From assembly GCF_001953745.1 (NCBI RefSeq), contig NZ_LWLN01000001.1, positions 1,674,001-1,738,000 of the forward strand: a stretch of 64,000 nucleotides of DNA. Direction: 5' to 3'. A program made the translations under genes and the position numbers. Positions 8,580 through 16,104 of this stretch are shown piece by piece. A model generated the notes under the pieces. It saw only the letters and a list, made by a program, of their open reading frames with translations, was not told where the DNA came from and searched no databases. Each line of letters opens with the position of its first letter. Positions within the stretch are counted from its first letter, which is position 1. Source of the stretch: Natrinema saccharevitans (GTDB taxonomy: Archaea > Halobacteriota > Halobacteria > Halobacteriales > Natrialbaceae).

Positions 8580-9050
8580 ATGACAGATCGACCCCGTCCG
8601 TTCGACGGCATCGAAGACCTCCTCGAGCGACTGAACCGCCAGGTCGAGACGGCGGCCCGATCGTGGGAGCGACAGGTGGACGACCGGAGCCAGCTCGACC
8701 TCTCGATGGGCAACGCGGAGACGAGCCTGGACCTCGCCGACGAGGGCGAGGCGTTCGTCGCCACCGTCGACGTCCCCGGTTACGAGAGCGACGACCTCGA
8801 GTTGCGACTCATCGATCGGGACCGGACCCTCGCGATTTCGGGCCAGCGCGAACGCGAACGGGAGACCGGCGACGAGGGGGCAAACTACATCCGACACGAA
8901 CGGACGACCCAGTCGTTCAGTCGGCAGGTTCGCCTGCCGGCGTCGGTCGACGCCGACGCGGTGCAGGCAAGTGTCAACAACGGCGTGTTGACGGTCCGGC
9001 TCCCCAAGCACGAGCCGGACGAGGAAGCGCGCTCGATCGACATCGACTGA
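8580..9050 (+). CDS. Hsp20/alpha-crystallin small heat-shock protein
   Basis: A 156-residue small heat-shock chaperone. The alpha-crystallin domain spans residues ~48-145: EAFVATVDVPGYESDDLEL opens it, and VNNGVLTVRLPKH is the conserved A-x-x-x-N-G-V-L-type signature near its end. The last residues are acidic and lack a clear I-x-I tail. The N-terminal arm includes an LLERLNRQVETAARSWERQ helix. It should bind unfolding proteins as an oligomer without ATP. It is followed immediately by an 86-bp palindromic element that could act as a terminator. Confidence 0.93.
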   Translation: MTDRPRPFDGIEDLLERLNRQVETAARSWERQVDDRSQLDLSMGNAETSLDLADEGEAFVATVDVPGYESDDLELRLIDRDRTLAISGQRERERETGDEGANYIRHERTTQSFSRQVRLPASVDADAVQASVNNGVLTVRLPKHEPDEEARSIDID

Positions 9051-9056
9051 AGACGA

Positions 9057-9142
9057 CTATAGTAGCCGCTGAAAGTCATTGCACACCTGATCGCACGACG
9101 GCGCTGCGATCAGTGTGTGAAGCGTTTCAGCGGCTACTATAG
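9057..9142. repeat. 86-bp palindromic intergenic element, copy 1
   Basis: The ends CTATAGTAGCCGCTGAAA (9057-9074) and its exact reverse complement (9125-9142) are perfect 18-bp terminal inverted repeats. Inside, CACAC-TGATCGCA pairs with TGCGATCA-GTGTG around a short loop, so the whole unit folds into one long hairpin. A second copy of the same length, in inverted orientation, lies at 11756-11841. No target-site duplication is evident. It could be a non-autonomous mobile element (MITE-like) or a spread terminator hairpin. Confidence 0.85.
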
Positions 9143-9341
9143 CAGTCGTTTTCGGCACAATTGGGCCGGTCTGTGTTCCATCGATACATCGTGATCAGGA
9201 GCTGGGAGTACATGTCCTGCAGTGAGATGCGATTCTGAAACACAATCAGGTGATTCGGTAACGGTAGATGCAAACTACACAGTCGGATCATCGGGTACCA
9301 AAGGTTAATAATATCTAGTTAATTATCTACACTTACTGGAT

Positions 9342-9707
9342 GTGAATCTGACACGATTATTGAAGCCCCTGGCGAGGGATACTGGCATGATCGGTGGCGT
9401 AACCGTCGGTCTCGCGTACGGTCTCACCCATTCGGGGGCAGTAATCTTAGGGCTGGCTGGTCTTGGCATCCTCTGTATTGCGGTGGGTGGTGGCACTACT
9501 GGACACGGTGGTACTTCTGGATTCGCTGCTGCGGATAGGATCGGGCACGATGAGAGTAGTGAGGCAAGCATGATGACCGAACATCTGGAATCCTGGCCGG
9601 GGGTATCCTCCGACATTCCAGTCCGGGTGCGTCTCCTCTTCTACGGGCTGGGACTCCTTTTCTGGAGCCTCACAGTTCTTGGACTATTTGCGTCGCGCCT
9701 CCATTGA
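9342..9707 (+). CDS. hypothetical membrane protein, two hydrophobic segments
   Basis: A 121-residue product starting at GTG (9342), with hydrophobic stretches at ~15-50 (MIGGVTVGLAYGLTHSG, LGLAGLGILCIAVGG) and ~95-115 (LLFYGLGLLFWSLTVLGLF) separated by a polar loop. I do not recognise the family. The gene and its upstream ~150 bases are noticeably richer in A/T than the neighbours. It sits inside the segment bracketed by the two 86-bp palindromes. Both points suggest accessory DNA. An AT-rich stretch with TTAATTATCTACAC just upstream may hold the promoter. Confidence 0.6.
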   Translation: MNLTRLLKPLARDTGMIGGVTVGLAYGLTHSGAVILGLAGLGILCIAVGGGTTGHGGTSGFAAADRIGHDESSEASMMTEHLESWPGVSSDIPVRVRLLFYGLGLLFWSLTVLGLFASRLH

Positions 9708-9888
9708 CCCCGCGCTCGACGTTCTCTATCCGACCGTTCAATTCACGCTCTGTATTCAGCACGCCGGTCTTGATAGACAATAGCTAAATTGTGACCCGCA
9801 CCGTTACATCGTTACCCGTACTTACCGCAAGTTCTCATTCGATTCCGAATGACAATCGTACTAGCAACTACTGTTACGGCAGTTCGTC

Positions 9889-10887
9889 TCAATCGTCGAG
9901 GTTCAACGCATCGAAGAACCGGCGGGCGAGCCGTCCGCCGACGAACTCGAGCAGCGCGTCGTCGTCGCCGCCCTCGTCGGCGAAGAGTCCGAGTTCGATC
10001 CGCCCGCCGGCCATGTCGTGGTGGCCGCCCACCGCCCCCAGTTCGTCGAACCCTGCCTCGAGCGTCTCGCCGATGTGGATCCGCGGATCGATCGACCGAC
10101 CGCTCAGCCGGATCACGTCGCCGACGACCCCGTAGACCAACACCGTATCGACCCCCTCGAGGTTGAGCAGGTAGTCCGCGGCCTGTGGCAGCGCGTCCGT
10201 CTCGCCGGTCCTGCCGGCGCTGGCGACCAGCGACGAGCCGCGGCGCTCCCGGCTGGCGATGGCCCGCCCGATCGCATCGAGGGTTCCCGGGGAGAAGGCG
10301 CTGCCGTACAGTTGCTCGAGCGTCTCGAGGTCCGCGTCGGGATAGACCGCCAGCGCGGCCTCGTACTCGCGGCGCGTCGGCTCGCGGACGAAGTCCAGCC
10401 GCTCGCGGTGGAGCGCGAAGAGCAACGCCGAGGCGAGCCGGGTGGTCAGTTCGATCTCGAGTTCCTCGAGATACTCCACGAAAATGGTCGCCGTCGCGCC
10501 GTACTCTGTGCGGACGTCCTCGAAGTGGGCCCCGCTCGCCTCGCCGGGATGATGGTCGACGACGACGTCCGGCGTGACGCTGGCCGGCACCTCCGTGTTC
10601 GCGCCCGGACTGCTGTGGTCGACGTAGCCGATGCTGTCGTACTCCGACAACTCCGTCGACTCGAGCGTCCGGAGGCTGATATCGAGGAGATTGACGAACG
10701 CGCGGTTCTGCTGGTGGGAGATCTCGCCGCCGTAGGCGATCGTCACGGACTCGATGCCGTGGTCGCGTGCGATCGCCTCGAGTGCGAGCGCGCTGGCGAG
10801 ACAGTCCGGGTCCGGATTGTCGTGACAGATGATCGCCAGCGACTCGGTCGCCTCGAGGATGGAGACGAGGTCGGCCGCGCGAGGCAT
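9889..10887 (-). CDS. DHH-family phosphoesterase (RecJ/NrnA-like)
   Basis: The 332-residue protein has the DHH-superfamily motifs: HDNPDPDCLASALAL (motif I, metal-binding Asp pairs), a YVDHS segment (motif II) and VVDHHPG (the DHH motif, III). A C-terminal DHHA1-like domain contains GGHHDMAGGRIELG near residue 300. Members cleave short oligonucleotides, cyclic or linear dinucleotides, or pAp. Stand-alone archaeal versions are mostly uncharacterised nano-RNase/NrnA-like enzymes. The ATG at 10887 starts right before the domain. Its location between the two palindromic elements is notable for an otherwise ordinary core gene. Confidence 0.85.
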   Translation of the reverse strand: MPRAADLVSILEATESLAIICHDNPDPDCLASALALEAIARDHGIESVTIAYGGEISHQQNRAFVNLLDISLRTLESTELSEYDSIGYVDHSSPGANTEVPASVTPDVVVDHHPGEASGAHFEDVRTEYGATATIFVEYLEELEIELTTRLASALLFALHRERLDFVREPTRREYEAALAVYPDADLETLEQLYGSAFSPGTLDAIGRAIASRERRGSSLVASAGRTGETDALPQAADYLLNLEGVDTVLVYGVVGDVIRLSGRSIDPRIHIGETLEAGFDELGAVGGHHDMAGGRIELGLFADEGGDDDALLEFVGGRLARRFFDALNLDD

Positions 10888-11174
10888 ACGCGAGATACGG
10901 CGACGAAACGTTTGAAACCCGCGTCGCCTCTCAGCAAGGGTGAACGATCGGTCGGTCGACAATATCCGGTCGGCGTGAACGAGTGAGTCCGTCCGAGGAC
11001 GGACAAGCGCCTATCGAGTCGGTACGACCCATCGCCAAATCCACGTATATAGTATGTTCGAACATGTTGGAGTGTGATCTCATCGAGAAGTAGGTGGTCT
11101 GTACCCCTGCAGTTCGGTTCTCGTCGGGGAGAGATCTGGACTCCTATTCAATACCGTCACAGGTCGAGCATTCG

Positions 11175-11585
11175 ATGTCAACGATGAATCCGAACGCGTC
11201 CACGCGGCGGCGGTTCGTACAGGGGTGGGTGCAACGACTGCGCTGGCGGCGGCCGGCTGTCTCGGCAGGGGGGAGTCGTCAGACGACGAAGAGTCGACTG
11301 ATGGGGCCGAAAAGGAGGACGAAGCGGGGCTGCCGGCGGCGAAAGACGTCGACGCCGACCGCATCGCGCGGGATCCGACGCTCCGCGGACCACTCGAGCG
11401 GGCAGCGCCCGCGAGAAGAAGCCGTCGACGACGGCGACGAGACCGTCAGCGCCCCGGCGATGGGCACCGACGCGGACCCCGATGATTTCTCGGTCGGCGA
11501 TCGGATCGAGACGACCGTCCGCCGGATCTGCACGCAGGAAGGCGTCACTCGCTACGGCTTCAAGATCCGGCCCGAGAGCGAGTAG
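11175..11585 (+). pseudogene. frameshifted Tat-lipoprotein gene remnant
   Basis: Three segments in shifting frames make one sensible protein. From ATG 11175 (or 11184) the first frame gives MNPNASTRRRFVQ, the twin-arginine start. The next frame (from about 11220) continues GVGATTALAAAGCLGRGE, the hydrophobic core and lipobox. After about 11400 the first frame resumes with DDGDETVSAPAMGTDAD and runs to a natural stop at 11585, ending GFKIRPESE. The two shifts compensate, so the simplest reading is a decayed lipoprotein gene. Two sequencing errors are the alternative. The family is not recognised. Confidence 0.6.
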
Positions 11586-11755
11586 GCGGCTCGAGGCCGA
11601 ATCGATGCCGACCTCGAGGGAAGTGAACGCGTCGCCGAACTCGCGTCTCGATACCGCTACTGCGCACAGGATCGTCGTCACGCCTCCTGAAATGGTTTCG
11701 AACGCCCCCAGCGCGACTGGCTAGCGCGCCGAAGCAATACCGGGTCCGATTCGTT

Positions 11756-11841
11756 CTATAGTAACAACTGAAACGATTTACACACCGGTCGCACAGCCGT
11801 CGTGCGATCGGGTGTGCAATGACTTTCAGTGGCTACTATAG
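11756..11841. repeat. 86-bp palindromic intergenic element, copy 2 (inverted)
   Basis: CTATAGTAACAACTGAAA (11756-11773) pairs with the reverse complement of TTTCAGTGGCTACTATAG (11824-11841) at 16 of 18 positions. The interior CACACC/GGTGTG stem and a CGTCGTGCGATCG-type loop are like copy 1. Read on the minus strand it aligns with the copy at 9057-9142 along its full length with scattered substitutions. It overlaps the 3' end of the ornithine cyclodeaminase-like gene and supplies that gene's last codons and its stop. Confidence 0.85.
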
Positions 11842-12836
11842 TCACCCGTCAGCGCCTCGCTCGCCGGCGCGAACTCGATCGGCTGTCCGAGCCCCCGTTC
11901 GCTGGCGCGCTCGTAGAGCAGGTACGCCGCAGCGACCGTCTCGATACCGGTGCCGCCGCTGTCGAAGACGGTGATCTCGTCGTCGCTCGTCCGACCCGGT
12001 TCGACCCCGGCGACGACTTCGCCTAGTTCCGCGTGAACGTGGTCCTCGGTGACCGCGCCCGCTTCCGCGGCCTGGATGAACGAACCGGCGTCGAACGTCG
12101 CCCGTTCGCGGAGGTCCGGGACGTAGGTCGCGTTCGCGATCGTGTCCGTGTCCAGTTCGCGTGCGTCCGGCGAGTACTGGCCCATCGCGGTGATGTGGGT
12201 CCCGGGCGCGATGTCGTCGCCGTCGACGACCGGCTCGCTGGCCTGCGTCGCCGTGATCACGACGTCCGCGTCGGCGACGGCGGCCGTACTCGAGTCGACC
12301 GCGTGGACGTCGGCCGCGAGAGTGTCGTCGAAGTCGGCGGCGAAGGCCGCACGGTTCTCGGGGGTCGGGGAGTAGACTCGGACTTCGGAGAAGTCACGGA
12401 CCGTGGCGGTCGCATGGAGCTGGCCGCGGGCCTGAGCGCCGCTCCCGATGATCGCGAGCGTGTCGGCGTCGTCGCGGGCGAGTTCGTCGACGCCGACAGC
12501 ACCGGCCGCGCCGGTCTTGAACGGGTTCATGCTCGCGCCGTCGAGCAGGGCAAGCGGTGCGCCGCTGTCGGCGTCGAACAGCGGCGTCATGAACCAGGCA
12601 TCGGTCGCACCGAAGCCCGCGCTGTACATGTAGCCCCCCATCGCACCGGTCTCCGGGAGGACGGCGGCGTAGCTGGTGAACATGCCCTCCGGGTCGGCGC
12701 GGAAGAACTTGGATCGGGGCTGGGCCGGCGCGCCGTTCCCACGCTGTCGATACCCCTCACGGACGGCGTCGACGTACTCGGCCGGCATCGCGATGTCCTC
12801 GACGTCGTCGCTGGACAGAAACAGGGTGTCAGTCAT
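11826..12836 (-). CDS. ornithine cyclodeaminase/mu-crystallin family protein
   Basis: A 336-residue NAD(P)-dependent protein of the ornithine cyclodeaminase/mu-crystallin superfamily, which also includes alanine dehydrogenases and imine reductases. It has the conserved MNPFKTGAAGAVGVDELAR helix and the Rossmann motif IIGSGAQARGQLHA (residues ~128-141), then ADVVITATQA and ITAMGQYSPDARELD. The substrate cannot be assigned; DGASMNPFKTGA suggests a member near ornithine cyclodeaminase or alanine dehydrogenase. The C-terminal residues DYSSH and the TGA stop are encoded by the palindromic element at 11756-11841, so the native C-terminus was probably replaced when that element arrived. Confidence 0.85.
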   Translation of the reverse strand: MTDTLFLSSDDVEDIAMPAEYVDAVREGYRQRGNGAPAQPRSKFFRADPEGMFTSYAAVLPETGAMGGYMYSAGFGATDAWFMTPLFDADSGAPLALLDGASMNPFKTGAAGAVGVDELARDDADTLAIIGSGAQARGQLHATATVRDFSEVRVYSPTPENRAAFAADFDDTLAADVHAVDSSTAAVADADVVITATQASEPVVDGDDIAPGTHITAMGQYSPDARELDTDTIANATYVPDLRERATFDAGSFIQAAEAGAVTEDHVHAELGEVVAGVEPGRTSDDEITVFDSGGTGIETVAAAYLLYERASERGLGQPIEFAPASEALTGDYSSH

Positions 12837-12890
12837 GGGAAAGCGAACGAAACGGAGACGGGAAAAGGAACCGAAAGCGGCAGTGAGAGA

Positions 12891-13106
12891 TCAGTCCGCG
12901 TTGATCGGCGGGCGCGCCGATCGGGCCTCGTCGGAGGCGTCCGCTGGCGTATTGACGAACATTGCGTGGCCGATGATTCCCATCGCGACGACTGCCCCGA
13001 GCGGCACTGCCGCGGTCAGCGACACCCCGACGAAGGTCAGGGCCGCGGTGATGCCGAGCAGTGCGACTGGGATGAGGCCGAGAACAATGTCGTAATATCC
13101 AGTCAT
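12891..13106 (-). CDS. small two-helix membrane protein
   Basis: A 71-residue protein with two hydrophobic helices (IVLGLIPVALLGITAALTF and AVPLGAVVAMGIIGHAMFV) and a short polar C-terminal tail. The family is not recognised, though small proteins of this shape are common in haloarchaea. A TATA-like box about 27-34 bases before the ATG argues for a real, leaderless transcript. It lies 54 bases upstream of the cyclodeaminase-like gene on the same strand and may share its transcript. Confidence 0.65.
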   Translation of the reverse strand: MTGYYDIVLGLIPVALLGITAALTFVGVSLTAAVPLGAVVAMGIIGHAMFVNTPADASDEARSARPPINAD

Positions 13107-13131
13107 AATCTATCCTATAGTATGAGGAATG

Positions 13132-13140
13132 GCCATATAA
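13132..13140 (-). promoter_or_regulatory. TATA box for the 71-residue membrane protein gene
   Basis: On the minus strand CTTATATGG lies about 27-34 bases upstream of the ATG at 13106, the spacing expected if transcription starts at or just before the start codon, as in leaderless haloarchaeal mRNAs. The rest of 13107-13403 (about 300 bases) is A/T-rich and shows no coding sequence. Confidence 0.5.
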
Positions 13141-13403
13141 GTGTTTCCCATAATTAGCTCGTGGTGGACGGATTCCTGACTCAGATCTTCAATAAGAGAT
13201 CTATATAAGTTATGTCGAAGATACGAGTCGGGACCGGGGATCGGATCGAAGATCGCTCGAGGAACGTGACGGACGGATTCAATATTAAATCGACTTCGTT
13301 CACCCGATAGAGACAGTTAACAGTGGTTTTCCGAATAACGTGTCGAAATCAGGAGGGCTACAGTATCGATCGGAGTCCGTTCGCGAATCGGCGCGCCGAT
13401 CAC

Positions 13404-13829
13404 CTACCTCGTCGCTGATAGATAGAGGATATAGACCAGTCGCCAACCGAGCAACGCGGTCAGTCCGGTTGCGGTGATGACGACCGGGAACGGCCACGTC
13501 GCCCCGCCATCGAACAGCGGCGAGCCACGGAGCATGAGTCCGACGTTCGCCGCCGCGATCCACGCGACGGCCGGCAGTCGGAACTCGCGGCTCGCTCCCG
13601 CCCGATCGGCCGCGTAGACGCCCGCCAGCGCCGCGGCGGCGAGCCAGCCGACCACGAACGGCGTTACCGTCTCGAGCGAGGCGATCGGTTCGGCGATCGG
13701 GTTTCCGTTATGGCTGATACGGCCGATGAGGACGATTCCGACGATACAGAGGATGTCGACGATTCCGGCGAGGAATCGGTCGCGGTCGGCCGCCCCGTCG
13801 CGCGTGTCCGTCCGGACTGCTGTGTCCAT
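13404..13829 (-). CDS. DUF3054 family membrane protein
   Basis: A 141-residue protein with four hydrophobic helices: FLAGIVDILCIVGIVLIGRI, TVTPFVVGWLAAAALAGVY, PAVAWIAAANVGLMLRG, and PVVITATGLTALLGWRLVY. The order and the GRISH and WLAA segments fit DUF3054, a small integral membrane family of unknown function found in actinobacteria and haloarchaea. It is a single gene with no clear operon partner. Confidence 0.75.
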   Translation of the reverse strand: MDTAVRTDTRDGAADRDRFLAGIVDILCIVGIVLIGRISHNGNPIAEPIASLETVTPFVVGWLAAAALAGVYAADRAGASREFRLPAVAWIAAANVGLMLRGSPLFDGGATWPFPVVITATGLTALLGWRLVYILYLSATR

Positions 13830-14150
13830 ACGCGATACTCATGGCTGCGAACCCATTGGTGTCCCGGTTCGATCGTCGAAATACCTGACAGGAGAGGAGG
13901 AACTCGGCGGCCGTCGGCCACCGAGTGCCGTCCAACGGACAGCGCGTCTCCGTGCGAGGGGACCCTCGCACGCCCGATCCGTGGTCGGCCGGCTACTTCG
14001 TTATCCGTTCCGTTCGGACCGGCCGGCCGTGCGCCCCGTCTCATTTCACCACGTAGTCGGAGCCTACACACCGGCCCCGATCGACGATCGGGGTCTGCCT
14101 CAGGGCGAACCGATCCGTCCGAATTCGTGACTGTCAGCAGAAGAACTAAT
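13830..14150. other. intergenic region, 321 bases, no gene seen
   Basis: Between the divergent DUF3054 and J-domain genes I see no supported coding sequence. A short perfect inverted repeat, CCCCGATCGACGATCGGGG, lies near 14075-14093 and could be a hairpin or operator. The last bases before 14151 (GAAGAACTAAT) are A-rich and may be part of the J-domain gene's promoter. Confidence 0.5.
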
Positions 14151-14864
14151 ATGGGACGAACCCGAACCGCCCGGGTAATGGCAGTGGTCGGTGAACGACG
14201 GGCCGGCTGCGACGGGTGTGGCCGGACGATCTCGCTCGAGGACCTCACGGCAGTGACGATGCCGGACGGCGAACGAGTTGCGTGCTGTCCGGAGTGTGAG
14301 CCACACGCCAGGGCGGCCGCCCGAAAGGGCTCGTCGCTCGACCAGCGGCGGGCTGCCTGCGACGGGTGTACTGACACGTTCCTCGAGGCCGAACTCGAGG
14401 ATGTGGTGCTGTCGGACGGCACTGTACTGACCTGCTGTCCCTCGTGTGCGGCCGAGGCCCCAGGCACCGATGTCGGGGTCGGAGCCGAGGGCGACGGCTC
14501 GGCGACCGACGGGAGCGCCGACACGACCGAGAGCGATGACGCCGACGATCGAACCCGATGTACGCAGTGCCGGGAGTGGGTCACTGAGGAGCGGTTTCGC
14601 GTGACCACTATCGACGAGCGGACCGAACGGCTGTGTTCGGGCTGCAAAGCCGACGCCGAGGAGCGCGGCATCGTCACCGACGTCGCCATGCGAAAGATAG
14701 AGGCTCGCGAAGTACTGGGCGTCGAGCGGGCCGTCAGCGACGACCGGCTCCGGGAGGCGTTTCACGAGCAGGTCAAACGTGCCCACCCCGACCGCAAGAG
14801 CGGCAGCGAGTCGGCGTTCAAGCTCGTCCGGGACGCCTACGACCGGCTCCGGGACGAGGACTGA
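14151..14864 (+). CDS. J-domain protein with zinc-ribbon repeats
   Basis: A 237-residue protein. Residues 1-110 carry two CDGC...CCPEC/CCPSC zinc-finger units; an acidic low-complexity linker follows, then a third CTQC...CSGC unit. The C-terminal ~55 residues are a J domain (AREVLGVERAVSDDRLREAF) with the HPD triad in KRAHPDRKSG. J domains stimulate DnaK ATPase, so this is a DnaK co-chaperone-like protein of unknown client. A shorter start at the Met ten codons in (14178) is possible. Its 3' end overlaps the convergent TIR-domain gene by 28 bases. Confidence 0.82.
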   Translation: MGRTRTARVMAVVGERRAGCDGCGRTISLEDLTAVTMPDGERVACCPECEPHARAAARKGSSLDQRRAACDGCTDTFLEAELEDVVLSDGTVLTCCPSCAAEAPGTDVGVGAEGDGSATDGSADTTESDDADDRTRCTQCREWVTEERFRVTTIDERTERLCSGCKADAEERGIVTDVAMRKIEAREVLGVERAVSDDRLREAFHEQVKRAHPDRKSGSESAFKLVRDAYDRLRDED

Positions 14865-15475
14865 GCCGTCGGCCGCTCCTCGCGACCCATGAAGCCGATC
14901 GTCGCCGGATCGAAGTAGTACGTGATTCCACAGTCCGCACACGAGGCCGTCAGGAACTTGCCGTGTGCGTGGAGCTTCCAGAGCTTGGACTGGTCGTAGT
15001 CGAGTTCGAGCGTAACCGGCCCCCCGCAGTCGGGGAGCGTACACGGGAACTGAATATACCAGTTGGGCACCGACAGCGCACCCAGCGGAGCGAGTTCGCT
15101 CCGGAGCCGACACAGCAGGTTGAAGATCGTACCGGAGAGGTCACTGCGGTCGATCGTCACGCCCTCGACGTCGCTCACGAACCCTCGCCGGTCGATCCCC
15201 TCGTCGAACAGCGGCAACACGGGGATCCCCTTGGCCACCGCATAGCCGATCTCCTGGTTGATCCACTCGTCGTCGGCCGCCCCCTCCGTCAGCACCGCGA
15301 CGACGAGGTCGCTGTTGGCGAGTCGTCCCTCGAGTCGCTTTCGCGAGCGGCCCGAGTCGACTTCCTCGAGCGCGATGCGAACGCCGAAGGGGAAGTTCTT
15401 GACCGTCGAGAACAGGTCCTGCACGAGATCGAGATCGTCGGGCGCGTGGGAGACGTACACCTGCTCACCGGTCAT
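14837..15475 (-). CDS. TIR-domain protein with C-terminal zinc ribbon
   Basis: A 212-residue soluble protein. Residues ~5-95 form a TIR-like domain: VYVSHAPDDLDLVQDL is the first strand and helix, SDLVVAVLTEGAADDEWINQ the middle strand and loop, and Glu75 in WINQEIGYAVAKGIPVLPL sits where the catalytic Glu of TIR NADases lies. Residues ~140-192 hold Cys145, Cys150, Cys179 and Cys182, a probable zinc ribbon with aromatic strands. TIR proteins in prokaryotes often cleave NAD+ in antiphage defence, but no partner gene of a known system is adjacent, so function is open. Its 3' end overlaps the J-domain gene by 28 bases on the opposite strand. Confidence 0.78.
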   Translation of the reverse strand: MTGEQVYVSHAPDDLDLVQDLFSTVKNFPFGVRIALEEVDSGRSRKRLEGRLANSDLVVAVLTEGAADDEWINQEIGYAVAKGIPVLPLFDEGIDRRGFVSDVEGVTIDRSDLSGTIFNLLCRLRSELAPLGALSVPNWYIQFPCTLPDCGGPVTLELDYDQSKLWKLHAHGKFLTASCADCGITYYFDPATIGFMGREERPTAQSSSRSRS

Positions 15476-15533
15476 GGAATCGTCTACGACAAGGACGTTT
15501 CCGAACCGTTATTAATCTATCTCCGTGATGTGT

Positions 15534-15974
15534 TTAATCAGTGTTACGTCCGCTCGGCCGGTCCCGGACCGTCTCGAGGACCAACTGCGAGAACTCCACC
15601 TGCGAGAGGTCGGCCCCGAGCCGGTCGAACCACTCGCGTTCGACGTGCCAGCGCCCGCGAACCGTCCCGTCGGTCCTGACAGAAGTTACCTCGAGCCGGC
15701 CCGGCGTCCACGACCGCTCCTCGCCGATCGACAGCAGGGTCCGCAGGACGGCCCCGACCTCGTCGCGCGTGACCGCGGGCACGTCGGAGACGGCCTCGTA
15801 CTCGAGGTCGATCCCGACGCCGTCGACGGGGGCTGTCTCCTCGCCGTCGCCGTCCCGCCAGTCGAACGACGTCACGTAGTAGCCGTGGCTCATCAGTCGG
15901 TTCTCGAGCGTGACCGAGACCGGATGCGCCGCCGTCTCCGCCCCGCCGTCGGATTCGGATTCGTTGTCACTCAT
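15534..15974 (-). CDS. hypothetical acidic protein
   Basis: A 146-residue protein (148 if the ATG at 15980 is used) with a disordered acidic N-terminus (SDNESESDGGAET) and a folded core from residue ~20 on. The core contains alternating strands such as GIDLEYEAVSDVPAVTRDEV and WTPGRLEVTSVRTDGTVRG. No catalytic motif or membrane helix is visible and I do not recognise the family. It is read in the same direction as tpiA, separated from it by the large hairpin at 16023-16104. Confidence 0.7.
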   Translation of the reverse strand: MSDNESESDGGAETAAHPVSVTLENRLMSHGYYVTSFDWRDGDGEETAPVDGVGIDLEYEAVSDVPAVTRDEVGAVLRTLLSIGEERSWTPGRLEVTSVRTDGTVRGRWHVEREWFDRLGADLSQVEFSQLVLETVRDRPSGRNTD

Positions 15975-16022
15975 ACGCATGGCTTCGGGCGACAGGGGGA
16001 AAAGTGGGACGGCGCGTGTCGT

Positions 16023-16104
16023 ATACGGACTGCTGTAAGTCGTTTGCGGCGCGACCGCGACCCGTTCTGCGGTCGCGCCGGTAACCCGTTACAGCAGATC
16101 GTAT
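16023..16104. repeat. 82-bp palindromic hairpin element at the tpiA stop
   Basis: The outer arms ATACGGACTGCTGTAA (16023-16038) and TTACAGCAGATCGTAT (16089-16104) are inverted repeats with two mismatches. The inner arms GGCGCGACCGC (16048-16058) and GCGGTCGCGCC (16069-16079) match perfectly over 11 bp around a ten-base loop. The build (long outer arms, GC-rich inner stem, small loop, ~85 bp) is like the 86-bp elements, but the sequence differs, so it is a second family. Its last base is the last base of the tpiA stop codon, so it may act as terminator or 3' stabiliser for tpiA. Confidence 0.8.
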
